Assembly: GCA_002358575.1 (NCBI GenBank) | Contig: DEPD01000096.1 | Location: 13,301-23,047 of the forward strand | DNA length: 9,747 nucleotides | DNA from: Lachnospiraceae bacterium UBA3401 | Lineage (GTDB): Bacteria > Bacillota > Clostridia > Lachnospirales > Lachnospiraceae | Direction: 5' to 3' | In this document: positions 1-7,447 of the stretch, in pieces | Layout of the letters: each line of letters opens with the position of its first letter | Position numbering within the stretch: position 1 is the first letter of the stretch | Made by a program: the position numbers and the translations under genes | Notes under the pieces: model-generated | Databases searched by the model: none | What the model saw: the letters and a program-made list of their open reading frames with translations, nothing else | Told to the model about the DNA's origin: nothing

Positions 1-7
1 TAAATCG

Positions 8-38
8 ACTATAAGAAGCTGGTTTTGCTTCTTATAGT
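8..38 (+). other. Perfect 12-bp stem-loop in the leader of oadA
   Basis: Bases 8-19 and 27-38 are exact reverse complements (arms ACTATAAGAAGC and GCTTCTTATAGT) with a 7-nt loop TGGTTTT. The stem is AT-rich. No T-run follows the 3' arm, so it is not a textbook intrinsic terminator. A TAA at 1-3 could be the stop of an upstream gene, which would make this an intercistronic hairpin (mRNA processing, stabilisation or weak attenuation) just before the oadA ribosome site AGGAGG at 49-54. The hairpin is directly visible; its role is inference. Confidence 0.6.
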
Positions 39-61
39 ATATTGATATAGGAGGAATTAAA

Positions 62-1498
62 ATGTCTGATAAAGAAAAAAAGCCTATCAAGATTACTGAG
101 ACAGTCCTTCGTGACTCACATCAGTCTTTGATAGCGACAAGAATGCCGACGGAATTTATGCTCCCTATTCTCGAGACAATGGATCAGGTCGGATATCATT
201 CCTTAGAGTGTTGGGGGGGTGCGACATTTGATGCATCTCTTCGTTTCTTGAAGGAAGATCCGTGGGAGAGACTTAGAAAGATTAGAGATGGTGTGAAGAA
301 GACGAAGCTTCAGATGCTTTTCCGTGGACAGAATATTCTGGGATACCGTCATTATGCAGATGATGTTGTTACGGAGTTCGTGGAGAAATCCATTGCAAAC
401 GGCATTGATATTATTCGTATTTTTGACTGCTTTAATGATCTTAGAAATTTACAGTGTGCAGTGAATGCAGCAAATGCAGTTAAAAAGCGGGAGGGCCGCG
501 GTGAGGCGCAGATTGCGCTTTCCTATACATTGGGTGACGCATATACACTTGAGTACTGGATGAAGATGGCAAAGGATATTGAGGAGATGGGCGCTGACTC
601 TATCTGCATTAAGGATATGGCAGGTCTGCTAGTACCCTATAAGGCAGAGGAGTTAATTAAGGCGATGAAGTCTGCGACAAAACTTCCAATTCAGTTGCAT
701 ACGCATTATACATCTGGTGTTGCTTCTATGACATACTTAAAGGCTGTAGAGGCAGGTGTCGATGTCATTGACTGTGCGATTTCACCGTTTGCGCTTGGCA
801 CTTCACAGCCAGCGACAGAAGTTATGGTAGAGACATTTAAGGGCACCCCCTATGACACTGGATATGATCAGAATCTTCTCGCAAAGATTGCAGATTATTT
901 CAGACCTTATAGAGAAGAGTGCTTAAAGAGTGGATTGCTCAATCCGAAGGTGCTTGGTGTTGACATTAAAACGTTGATGTATCAGGTTCCGGGTGGTATG
1001 CTGTCCAACATGGTTAGTCAGTTGAAGGAGCAGAATGCAGAGGATAAATATTATGATGTGCTTCAGGAAATCCCAAGAGTGCGTAAAGACTTGGGTGAGC
1101 CGCCTCTTGTTACGCCTTCTTCACAGATTGTTGGCACACAAGCTGTATTTAATGTGCTGATGGGTGAGCGGTACAAGATGGCGACCAAAGAAACCAAAGC
1201 GGTTCTTCGCGGTGAGTATGGTCAGACCGTTAAGCCATTTAACAAAGAAGTACAGGATAAAGTGCTCTCGGCTGAGGAGAAGGAAAATATTATTACATGC
1301 CGGCCGGCTGACAGACTTCCAAACGAGTTAAAGAAGATTGAAGAAGAGATGAAAGAGTGGAAACAGCAGGACGAAGATGTACTTTCCTACGCGTTATTCC
1401 CTCAGGTTGCTACAGATTTCTTTAAATATCGTCAGGCGCAGCAGGAGAAGGTTGATATGACTCAGGCTGATACAAAAAACGGTGCATATCCCGTATAA
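62..1498 (+). CDS. oadA: Oxaloacetate decarboxylase alpha / pyruvate carboxylase subunit B-type carboxyltransferase, without biotin domain
   Basis: This 478-residue cytoplasmic protein transfers a carboxyl group between oxaloacetate (or pyruvate) and carboxybiotin. The N-terminal HMGL-like TIM barrel opens with ETVLRDSHQS (residues 13-22). D18, K184 in IKDMAGLL, and H213/H215 in QLHTH are the expected metal ligands, K184 being the lysine that is carbamylated in the family. CWGGATFDASLRFL (50-63) and YQVPGGMLSNM (307-317) are further signature blocks, the latter in the conserved PYC_OADA region. The protein ends at about residue 478 without the Ala/Pro hinge and MKM biotinylation motif that full OadA (about 590 residues) carries. 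A separate biotin carrier must therefore exist, probably encoded upstream beyond the window with the beta and gamma membrane subunits. The start is supported by AGGAGG at 49-54, seven bases before the ATG. The choice between sodium-pump decarboxylase and another biotin enzyme is not settled by this window. Confidence 0.93.
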   Translation: MSDKEKKPIKITETVLRDSHQSLIATRMPTEFMLPILETMDQVGYHSLECWGGATFDASLRFLKEDPWERLRKIRDGVKKTKLQMLFRGQNILGYRHYADDVVTEFVEKSIANGIDIIRIFDCFNDLRNLQCAVNAANAVKKREGRGEAQIALSYTLGDAYTLEYWMKMAKDIEEMGADSICIKDMAGLLVPYKAEELIKAMKSATKLPIQLHTHYTSGVASMTYLKAVEAGVDVIDCAISPFALGTSQPATEVMVETFKGTPYDTGYDQNLLAKIADYFRPYREECLKSGLLNPKVLGVDIKTLMYQVPGGMLSNMVSQLKEQNAEDKYYDVLQEIPRVRKDLGEPPLVTPSSQIVGTQAVFNVLMGERYKMATKETKAVLRGEYGQTVKPFNKEVQDKVLSAEEKENIITCRPADRLPNELKKIEEEMKEWKQQDEDVLSYALFPQVATDFFKYRQAQQEKVDMTQADTKNGAYPV

Positions 1499-1525
1499 GT
1501 TTGTGTCAGTAAACTGTGAATTGTT

Positions 1526-1566
1526 AGCAGTATCGGGTTAAAATGCTTTAGCCCGATACTGTTTTG
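1526..1566 (+). terminator. Intrinsic terminator after oadA
   Basis: Bases 1529-1542 pair with 1547-1560 (14 bp with one G-U, GC-rich core TCGGG/CCCGA) around an ATGC tetraloop. Pairing continues outward through C1528-G1561, G1527-T1562 and A1526-T1563, and a short TTTT lies at 1562-1565. It starts about 30 bases after the oadA stop and separates that gene from the regulator block downstream. The T-tract is short, so termination may be partial. Confidence 0.75.
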
Positions 1567-1568
1567 AC

Positions 1569-1619
1569 GCACAGGCCCGTGCATAACAACTGTGCTGCAC
1601 AGGTGGCGCATGGAATGCG
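1569..1619. promoter_or_regulatory. Cluster of short palindromes before the TetR gene, candidate operator
   Basis: Between the terminator and the TetR-type gene lie a 13-base palindrome CTGTGC-T-GCACAG (1590-1602), a second one CGCAT-GGA-ATGCG (1607-1619), GCAC/GTGC arms at 1569-1572 and 1579-1582, and a direct repeat GCACAGG at 1569-1575 and 1597-1603. TetR-family proteins bind as dimers to short inverted repeats, commonly next to their own gene, so autoregulation is plausible. A TTGACG (1564-1569) could serve as a -35 box, but no convincing -10 follows at 16-18 bases. The repeats are seen; operator function is inferred. Confidence 0.45.
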
Positions 1620-1634
1620 TGACTTAAGAAAGGC

Positions 1635-2192
1635 ATGGATGGTGAAATGGCAAGGAAAGAATTGATTACAAAGGACAAAATAGGAGAGACCGCCTTCGCT
1701 TTGGCAAAGAACGAAGGCATAGAAAATGTGACGGCTAGAAAATTAGCCGCACAAATCGGATGTTCCACACAGCCTATATTCAGAGTTTATGCAAACATGA
1801 GTGAACTCTATGCGGAAATTTATCAGAAGGCGATCAGAAATTTCGGAGATTACTATGAAAATTACAAGTCGGAGGTGGATACACCATTTTTACACCTCGG
1901 ACTTGCCTATATAAATTATGCAAGGGATGAAAGTAAACTGTTTCAATTTCTTTTTCAATCGGAATATCGTGGAGACAGAGGGCTTTTTGAACTTTTAAAT
2001 GGAAAGACTGCGGCTGTCAGTAGAGAAATTAACAGGGCTGCGGCGGCAGGTTGTCAGAATCCAAGCAGCCTGTTTATGAAAATATGGATTTTTATACATG
2101 GATGTGCATGCATGGTGCTCACCGGAGACTATGACCTTACAGAAGAAGAAACGATAGAATTACTAGAAGATATTTACAAAAACTGTTCCTGA
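1635..2192 (+). CDS. TetR/AcrR-family transcriptional regulator
   Basis: This 185-residue protein has the TetR layout. An N-terminal three-helix DNA-binding domain (about residues 12-60) contains the helix-turn-helix VTARKLAAQIGCSTQPIFRV (32-51), followed by YANMSELYAEIYQKA, the usual start of helix 4. The rest is an all-helical ligand and dimerisation domain without recognisable specificity. The start is ambiguous. ATG 1635 has AAAGG at 1629-1633 only one base away, while the in-frame ATG at 1647 (Met5, giving MARKELITKD) sits 13 bases from it and looks more like a normal TetR N-terminus. It is preceded by a palindrome cluster and followed after 32 bases by another regulator in the same direction, so the two may be co-transcribed. 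The ligand and targets cannot be told from sequence. Its placement suggests control of itself and possibly the downstream block. Confidence 0.87.
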   Translation: MDGEMARKELITKDKIGETAFALAKNEGIENVTARKLAAQIGCSTQPIFRVYANMSELYAEIYQKAIRNFGDYYENYKSEVDTPFLHLGLAYINYARDESKLFQFLFQSEYRGDRGLFELLNGKTAAVSREINRAAAAGCQNPSSLFMKIWIFIHGCACMVLTGDYDLTEEETIELLEDIYKNCS

Positions 2193-2224
2193 TAAATGGT
2201 GGGATCTGAGGCTGAGGAATTTCG

Positions 2225-3160
2225 ATGGATGAAACGTATGATACAATAGCAAGAATAAACGAGAAATTTAATAAGATGAGCAAAAGTCACAAGAAGTTGG
2301 CTACTTTTGTGATTGACCATTATGAGCAGGCAGCTTTTATGACAGCGGCGAAGATGGCAAAGACAGTGGACATTAGTGAGGCGACGGTGGTGCGGTTTGC
2401 ATATGCATTGGAATATGATGGATACCCAGAGTTTCAGGCTTCATTAGCCAATTGGGTCAAAAAAAAGCTAAATTCTGTTCAGTCAATTGGTGCGAAATAT
2501 GGCTCAAGCACACAGGCTGAAATATTGACTTCTGTGCTGAGCGCTGATATTGAGAAAATAGAGGATACTATAGAACATATTGATGCGCAGGCGTTTGAAA
2601 CCGCAGTCGATATTATACTTGGGGCAAAGCATGTGTATATTATTGGACTTCGGAGCTGTAAGCCAATGGCACAGTTTCTTCACTTCTATCTTAATATAAT
2701 TCGAGGAGATGTCAATTTAATTGATTCCACGAGTACATCAGAGACGTTTGAACAGATGCTTCGTATTAATGAGAAAGATGTTGTGATTGGAATTAGTTTT
2801 CCGCGATATTCCATGCGTACACTTAAGGCGATGGAGATGGCAAACGACAAAAACGCAAAGGTAATCACAATTACAGACACAATTCATTCGCCGATGTGTC
2901 TTTATTCTTCCTGCAATCTGCTGGCTAGAAGCGACATGGTGTCCATTGTGGATTCTCTTGTCGCTCCTCTTAGCGTGATCAATGCCCTAGTGGTTGCTAT
3001 GTGTCTGAAAAGGCCAGATGATGTGCGTAAAAATTTGGAATCTCTCGAATATGCATGGGATAATTATCAGGTTTATCTAAAGGATGAGATTGATTTTGTA
3101 GATGAGGAAATGCTCAGTGTACCGCTGCAGGCACAGATGGCGCGGCGGAGGAAGCGATGA
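2225..3160 (+). CDS. MurR/RpiR-family transcriptional regulator (HTH + SIS)
   Basis: This 311-residue protein has the two-part RpiR layout. The N-terminal HTH domain (about 1-80) contains TAAKMAKTVDISEATVVRFA (residues 40-59), where SEATVVRF is the family's recognition-helix signature. It is followed by a SIS sugar-phosphate-binding domain (about 120-260) with YIIGLRSCKP (138-147) and IGISFPRYS (188-196) as the phosphosugar loop regions. Family members sense phosphorylated sugars or amino sugars and repress or activate catabolic genes, but no sugar gene lies in this window, so the ligand is unknown. The C-terminus is basic (ARRRKR). The ATG has GAGGA at 2214-2218, six bases upstream. The gene starts 32 bases after the TetR gene and ends 9 bases before the flavoprotein gene, so it is probably in the same transcript. 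Two unrelated regulators directly ahead of housekeeping genes is an unusual context. Confidence 0.92.
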   Translation: MDETYDTIARINEKFNKMSKSHKKLATFVIDHYEQAAFMTAAKMAKTVDISEATVVRFAYALEYDGYPEFQASLANWVKKKLNSVQSIGAKYGSSTQAEILTSVLSADIEKIEDTIEHIDAQAFETAVDIILGAKHVYIIGLRSCKPMAQFLHFYLNIIRGDVNLIDSTSTSETFEQMLRINEKDVVIGISFPRYSMRTLKAMEMANDKNAKVITITDTIHSPMCLYSSCNLLARSDMVSIVDSLVAPLSVINALVVAMCLKRPDDVRKNLESLEYAWDNYQVYLKDEIDFVDEEMLSVPLQAQMARRRKR

Positions 3161-3169
3161 AAGGCGGAT

Positions 3170-4477
3170 ATGGCAGAGATTGTGATTATAGGTGGTGGTG
3201 CGGCGGGAATGATGGCTGCGATTGCTGCTTCTGATGTCGGACACAATGTTATATTGATTGAAAAAAATGAGAAATTAGGGAAGAAATTATTTATTACAGG
3301 CAAAGGTAGGTGCAATGTGACAAATGCCTGTGAAACGGTGGATTTTTTTTCAAATGTGTTGGAACATGCTAAATTTTTGTACAGTGCAGTGTATGGGTTT
3401 GACCATAATGCTGTGATGGATTTTTTTGAGCACGCAGGCTGTCCGCTCAAGGTGGAACGGGGACAGCGCGTATTTCCAAAGTCAGATCATAGTTCGGATA
3501 TTATCAAGGCACTTGAGATGATTTTGAGAGAAAAAGGAGTAGAAATACTTTTAAACACAGAAGTGAAAAAGATAATAACCGAACCACTTGAAATAGAGAA
3601 GGAAATAAAGAACAAGCATTTTTGTGCGAAGGTCTCTCGGATTGTGTTTTTTGATAAAGTGGCGAAAAAAAAGTCTGAGATACTTGCTGATAAACTGATT
3701 ATAGCAACTGGAGGGTGTTCTTATGTGCTTACAGGTTCGACAGGAGATGGATATCAGTTTGCAAAAGAATGTGGTCATAGTATTGTTTCCACAATGCCGG
3801 CCTTAGTGCCATTTGTGATAGAAGAGATGTGGTGTCATCAATTACAAGGATTATCCTTAAAGAATGTTCAGGCTGTTGTGGAGGCAGATGGAAAACAGAT
3901 TTATTCTGGTTTTGGAGAGTTGCTTTTTACACATTATGGGGTCAGTGGACCATTGATTTTGAGCGCAAGCAGTTATTATGTTCACAAGATATGTAAGGAT
4001 AAGGAATACTATCCAAAGGCAAAGCTTTTTATTGATTTGAAGCCTGCGCTTACAAAAGAACAGTTGGATAAGCGGATTTTAAGAGAATTTGACGAGAATA
4101 AAAATAAACAGTTTAAAAATGTGATAAACAGTCTATTTCCAGCAAAACTAACGCCAATTATGCCAGTTTTAGCTGGTATCGATCCAGATAAGAGGGTCAA
4201 TGAGATTACCAAGGAAGAACGACAGCATTTTGTGCAGACAATTAAGCATATGGAACTTACCATTACAGGACTGCGGGATTATAATGAGGCAGTGATTACA
4301 AAGGGCGGAGTGGCAACAAAGGAAGTTTCACCTTCCACGATGGAGTCGAAACTTGTGCAGGGACTCTATTTTGCAGGGGAAGTGCTTGACCTTGATGCGC
4401 TCACAGGTGGTTTTAATCTTCAGATTGCGTGGTCTACTGGATTTTTGGCAGGCAAAAGTGCTGCTTCTAATGCATAA
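3170..4477 (+). CDS. HI0933/YhiN/BaiN-like FAD-dependent oxidoreductase
   Basis: This 435-residue flavoprotein has an N-terminal Rossmann dinucleotide fold with IVIIGGGAAGMMAA (residues 4-17), the acidic end of strand 2 at E31, and the family hallmark GKGRCNVTN (44-52). LIIATGG (176-182) is the second FAD-contacting segment. FTHYGVSGP (253-261), TKGGV (377-381) and the C-terminal GEVLDLDALTGGFNLQIAWSTG (residues 403-424, the last FAD-binding block) complete the family pattern. Length is normal, with a lysine-rich stretch at 140-172 that may be a local insertion. Relatives are variously called HI0933-like proteins, aminoacetone oxidase-family enzymes or BaiN; the physiological substrate is not established for most of them and I do not assign one. 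It lies 9 bases after the RpiR gene (AAAGGCGG at 3161-3168 acts as ribosome site) and 45 bases before cmk, an order often seen in Lachnospiraceae. Confidence 0.92.
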   Translation: MAEIVIIGGGAAGMMAAIAASDVGHNVILIEKNEKLGKKLFITGKGRCNVTNACETVDFFSNVLEHAKFLYSAVYGFDHNAVMDFFEHAGCPLKVERGQRVFPKSDHSSDIIKALEMILREKGVEILLNTEVKKIITEPLEIEKEIKNKHFCAKVSRIVFFDKVAKKKSEILADKLIIATGGCSYVLTGSTGDGYQFAKECGHSIVSTMPALVPFVIEEMWCHQLQGLSLKNVQAVVEADGKQIYSGFGELLFTHYGVSGPLILSASSYYVHKICKDKEYYPKAKLFIDLKPALTKEQLDKRILREFDENKNKQFKNVINSLFPAKLTPIMPVLAGIDPDKRVNEITKEERQHFVQTIKHMELTITGLRDYNEAVITKGGVATKEVSPSTMESKLVQGLYFAGEVLDLDALTGGFNLQIAWSTGFLAGKSAASNA

Positions 4478-4522
4478 AAGGAATCGTTACATATTTTATG
4501 AAGGATAGGAGAAACTAATAAA

Positions 4523-5191
4523 ATGAGTTATAGTATTGCAATTGACGGACCTGCAGGGGCAGGAAAAAGTACTATCGCAAAGTTGATCGCAAAAAGAAAA
4601 GGCTTTATTTATGTTGATACAGGTGCAATGTATCGCGCAATAGCATTGTATTTTATTGAGCAGGGAATTGACGCGGATGAGCAGGATAAAATAAGTGAGG
4701 CAGTTGCAAATGCAAATGTGACAATCACCTATGAAAATGAGGAGCAGATTGTATGGCTCAACGGCAAAAACGTAAATGGGTTGATTCGCACAGAGGAGGT
4801 TGGAAAGATGGCTTCCTTGAGCAGCACGAACAAGGAGGTCAGACAAAAATTGGTGGAGCTGCAGCAGGCTCTCGCAAAGAAGGAAAATGTTGTTATGGAT
4901 GGCAGAGATATTGGAACGTGCGTTCTCCCTGACGCCAACGTGAAAGTTTATCTGACTGCGGATAGTTATATAAGGGCACTGCGGCGCTATGAGGAATTGA
5001 AAGCAAAAGGACAGGAATGCGAACTGGATGTGATTGAAAAGGATATTATCGCCCGGGATTATCAGGATATGCATCGGGAACTTTCTCCTTTAAGACAAGC
5101 CGAGGATGCAGTTTTTCTTGACTCGTCTGATATGAGTATTGAACAGGTTGCAGATGCCATAATTAATTTGTGCGATAAAGGGGCCAAGTGA
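4523..5191 (+). CDS. cmk: Cytidylate kinase (CMP/dCMP kinase)
   Basis: This 222-residue cytosolic enzyme phosphorylates CMP and dCMP with ATP in pyrimidine nucleotide recycling and DNA precursor supply. The P-loop IDGPAGAGKS (residues 7-16) is followed by VDTGAMYRA (31-39) in the nucleoside monophosphate region, DGRDIGT (126-132), and the lid/arginine segment RDYQDMHRELSPLRQAEDAV (178-197). Length is typical of bacterial Cmk (about 220-230). The ribosome site AGGAGA at 4507-4512 is 10 bases from the ATG. The TGA stop (5189-5191) shares its A with the ATG of ispH, indicating translational coupling. cmk next to ispH and S1 is a common clostridial arrangement, and cmk next to rpsA is also known in Proteobacteria. 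Confidence 0.96.
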   Translation: MSYSIAIDGPAGAGKSTIAKLIAKRKGFIYVDTGAMYRAIALYFIEQGIDADEQDKISEAVANANVTITYENEEQIVWLNGKNVNGLIRTEEVGKMASLSSTNKEVRQKLVELQQALAKKENVVMDGRDIGTCVLPDANVKVYLTADSYIRALRRYEELKAKGQECELDVIEKDIIARDYQDMHRELSPLRQAEDAVFLDSSDMSIEQVADAIINLCDKGAK

Positions 5192-6060
5192 TGGAAGTAG
5201 TGGTTGCGAAATCCGCAGGATTTTGTTTTGGTGTCAAAAGAGCAGTTGACGCAGTATATGAACAGTTAGAGACAGGGAAGACAATCTATACATACGGTCC
5301 AATCGTCCACAATGAGGAAGTGGTGAAAGCTTTGGAAGAACAGGGGGTAAGGGTGATTGAGAATGAAGAAGAGCTTCGCCGTATGGAACAGAAAAGTCTT
5401 TGCCCGGAGAAAAGTACAGTTATTGTACGTGCACATGGCATTCCGCAGACTACGTATAAACTGATAAAGGAAAAAGGATTGGAATGTATCGATGCGACTT
5501 GCCCTTTTGTCGGTCATATTCATCGGCTTATCAACGGGGAATCTGCAAAGGGACGACATATTATCATTATTGGGAATGAGCAGCATCCTGAGGTGATAGG
5601 TATAAAGGGGTGGGCGGCTGGACCTGTAACTGTGATTGAAACGAGAGAACAGGCAGAGAATTTTCAGGCAAAAAAAGACGAAAAATTATATATTGTGTCC
5701 CAAACGACATTTAACTACAAGAAATTTAAAGATTTAGTTGAAATTTTTTGGAAAAAAGGTTATGATATAATTGTTGCGAATACGATATGCAATGCAACAG
5801 AGGAACGTCAGAAGGAAGCCGTTGAATTGGCAGCCAGAGCTGACGTTATGATTGTGATAGGTGGTACTCACAGTTCCAACACACGGAAGCTATATGAATT
5901 ATGCCAAAGTGAATGTGAGAATACTTACTATATACAAACACTGGACGACCTGCAATTAGATTTACCTAATTCTGTAGAACTGGTGGGCATCACAGCAGGG
6001 GCTTCTACCCCAAACAAAATAATTGAGGAGGTTCAAAATTATGTCAGAATTAACTTTTGA
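5191..6060 (+). CDS. ispH: 4-hydroxy-3-methylbut-2-enyl diphosphate reductase
   Basis: This 289-residue enzyme reduces HMBPP to IPP and DMAPP, the last step of the MEP isoprenoid pathway, using a [4Fe-4S] cluster. Its three cluster cysteines are visible: C12 in SAGFCFGVKRAV, C104 in DATCPFVGHIH and C200 in NTICNATEERQ. Substrate-pocket elements include H40 (IVHN), H82 (RAHG), H132/E134 in QHPEV (E134 matching the catalytic glutamate of E. coli IspH), the SQTTF block (170-174) and HSSNTRKL (227-234). The ATG at 5191 is chosen over the in-frame GTG at 5188 because AAAGGGG (5177-5183) is seven bases from the ATG and the TGATG overlap with cmk is typical. The protein ends shortly after the conserved GITAGASTPNKIIEEV. 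In many clostridia this point continues in frame into ribosomal S1; here a stop at 6058-6060 ends it, inside the start of rpsA. Confidence 0.96.
   Translation: MEVVVAKSAGFCFGVKRAVDAVYEQLETGKTIYTYGPIVHNEEVVKALEEQGVRVIENEEELRRMEQKSLCPEKSTVIVRAHGIPQTTYKLIKEKGLECIDATCPFVGHIHRLINGESAKGRHIIIIGNEQHPEVIGIKGWAAGPVTVIETREQAENFQAKKDEKLYIVSQTTFNYKKFKDLVEIFWKKGYDIIVANTICNATEERQKEAVELAARADVMIVIGGTHSSNTRKLYELCQSECENTYYIQTLDDLQLDLPNSVELVGITAGASTPNKIIEEVQNYVRINF
6025..6031 (+). promoter_or_regulatory. Shine-Dalgarno of rpsA inside the ispH reading frame
   Basis: GAGGAGG at 6025-6031 is nine bases before the ATG at 6041. The same bases encode the conserved Glu-Glu-Val near the IspH C-terminus. This fixes the rpsA start at 6041 and rules out the in-frame TTG at 6023, which lies upstream of the ribosome site itself. 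Confidence 0.8.
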
Positions 6061-7204
6061 ACAAATGTTAGAAGAATCATTAAAAACTATTCATACAGGA
6101 GAGGTAATTGAAGGTACAGTCATCGATGTCAAGCCCGATGAAGCAATCCTTAACATCGGTTACAAGTCAGATGGTATTCTTACACGTTACGAGTACACCA
6201 ATGAGCCGAACGTTGACCTTACAACAACCCTGAATCCTGGTGATAAGATGGAGGTTAAGGTTCTCAAAGTAAATGACGGTGAGGGACAGGTTCTCTTGAC
6301 CTACAAGCGACTTGCTGCTGACAGAGGCAATAAGCGGATTGAAGAGGCGTACAATAACAAGGAAGTATTGACGGCGAAGGTTTCACAGGTGTTGGACGGT
6401 GGCTTGAGTGTAGTGGTAGATGAGGTGCGAATTTTTATTCCTGCAAGTCTTGTGTCAGATGTGTATGAAAAAGATCTGAACAAATATGCTGGACAGGACA
6501 TAGAATTTGTTATTAGTGAATATAATCCTAAGAGAAGAAGATATATTGGTGATCGCAAGCAGCTAATCGTTGCCAAGAAAGCTGAAATGCAGAAAGAGCT
6601 ATTCGCAAAGATCAGCGTGGGTGATGTGATTGAAGGCACGGTTAAAAATGTCACAGATTTTGGTGCTTTTATTGACCTTGGTGGAGTGGATGGCCTGCTG
6701 CATATCTCTGAGATGTCATGGGGACGTGTTGAGAATCCCAAGAAGGTATTTAAAGTTGGCGAGACATTAAAAGTTTTAATAAAGGATATTGATGGAACGA
6801 AGGTTGCACTTTCATTGAAGTTTGATGATTCCAATCCATGGAAGAATGCATCGACAAAGTATGCTGTTGGCAATGAAGTGACAGGCAAAGTTGCAAGAAT
6901 GACTGATTTTGGTGCATTTGTGGAACTTGAGCCAGGGATTGATGCATTGCTGCATGTTTCTCAGATTGCAAAGGAGCATATCGAGAAGCCTTCAGATGTT
7001 CTGTCAGTAGGACAGGAAGTAACAGCCAAGGTTGTTGACTTTAATGAGGAAGGTAAGAAGATTAGCCTTAGCATCAAGGCGTTAATGATACCAGAAGTAG
7101 CAAAGGAGACAGCACCTGTAGCGGCAGAAGAAGATGATTCTGACGTTGTATCTGTAGATATCGATGCAGTGATCGCAAAGCAGGAAGCAGAGGATGCGGA
7201 ATAA
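6041..7204 (+). CDS. rpsA: 30S ribosomal protein S1 (four S1 domains)
   Basis: This 387-residue RNA-binding protein is built of four S1/OB-fold repeats at about residues 20-90, 108-177, 193-260 and 276-347. Repeats 3 and 4 are the most canonical, with GTVKNVTDFGAFIDLGGVDG and GKVARMTDFGAFVELEPGID followed by LLHISEMS and LLHVSQIA. The tail (350-387) is acidic and low-complexity. Length fits the short S1 of Firmicutes (B. subtilis YpfD, about 380 residues) rather than the six-domain E. coli protein; whether it supports translation initiation as in E. coli is uncertain in this phylum. The ATG at 6041 is set by GAGGAGG nine bases upstream, and it overlaps ispH by 20 bases in another frame. The stop TAA (7202-7204) is followed by a second TAA and a TAG in the same frame. 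It closes the operon before a stem-loop. Confidence 0.95.
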   Translation: MSELTFEQMLEESLKTIHTGEVIEGTVIDVKPDEAILNIGYKSDGILTRYEYTNEPNVDLTTTLNPGDKMEVKVLKVNDGEGQVLLTYKRLAADRGNKRIEEAYNNKEVLTAKVSQVLDGGLSVVVDEVRIFIPASLVSDVYEKDLNKYAGQDIEFVISEYNPKRRRYIGDRKQLIVAKKAEMQKELFAKISVGDVIEGTVKNVTDFGAFIDLGGVDGLLHISEMSWGRVENPKKVFKVGETLKVLIKDIDGTKVALSLKFDDSNPWKNASTKYAVGNEVTGKVARMTDFGAFVELEPGIDALLHVSQIAKEHIEKPSDVLSVGQEVTAKVVDFNEEGKKISLSIKALMIPEVAKETAPVAAEEDDSDVVSVDIDAVIAKQEAEDAE

Positions 7205-7222
7205 TAATAGGAGTAAATAGAG

Positions 7223-7260
7223 ATATGATATCGGAGTTTTGACTCTGATATCATATTCGT
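7223..7260 (+). terminator. Stem-loop terminator after rpsA
   Basis: Bases 7223-7237 pair with 7242-7256 (15 bp with one G-U) around a TTTG loop, 18 bases after the rpsA stop. The following tract TCGTTTA is only moderately T-rich, so efficiency is uncertain. The position and long stem make it the likely end of the operon, and its symmetry could also block transcription from the other side. Confidence 0.7.
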
Positions 7261-7447
7261 TTATAAAAAAGAACATTATGATTGAATTTTTGTTAATAGA
7301 AACTTGTGCAGACAGGCATTGTGATCGGTCAGCTGCATAAGTTATTTTTAAACAGTTCTTTAGAAATTGTGAAGAAATAGACAAGTCAAGGCACATAGGT
7401 TATTTATTCATAGTTTGTTAGAGTGTGTAGGGGCAAATTAAGTAGAG

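Noticed and set aside
1538..1768. Minus-strand open frame across the oadA terminator and the TetR start
   Set aside because: It runs through a terminator stem and opposite a clear TetR helix-turn-helix; its translation resembles no family and it has no ribosome site.
4496..5074. Long minus-strand open frame opposite cmk
   Set aside because: The plus-strand frame encodes complete cytidylate kinase motifs; the antisense translation is Cys/Ile-rich without domains, a shadow of codon bias.
6023..6040. TTG start giving rpsA six extra N-terminal residues
   Set aside because: The only strong ribosome site (6025-6031) lies downstream of this TTG and nine bases before the ATG at 6041.
6301..6888. 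Long minus-strand open frame opposite rpsA
   Set aside because: It is antisense to the canonical S1 repeats, is Ser/Thr-rich, and has no recognisable domain or start context.
7319..7406. Promoter candidates for cheR (TTGTGA 7319-7324 with TTATTT 7342-7347; TAGACA 7378-7383 with TATTTA 7401-7406)
   Set aside because: Spacing is 17 in both, but the hexamers match consensus poorly and such pairs are common in AT-rich DNA; no SigD-type GCCGATAA element is seen either.
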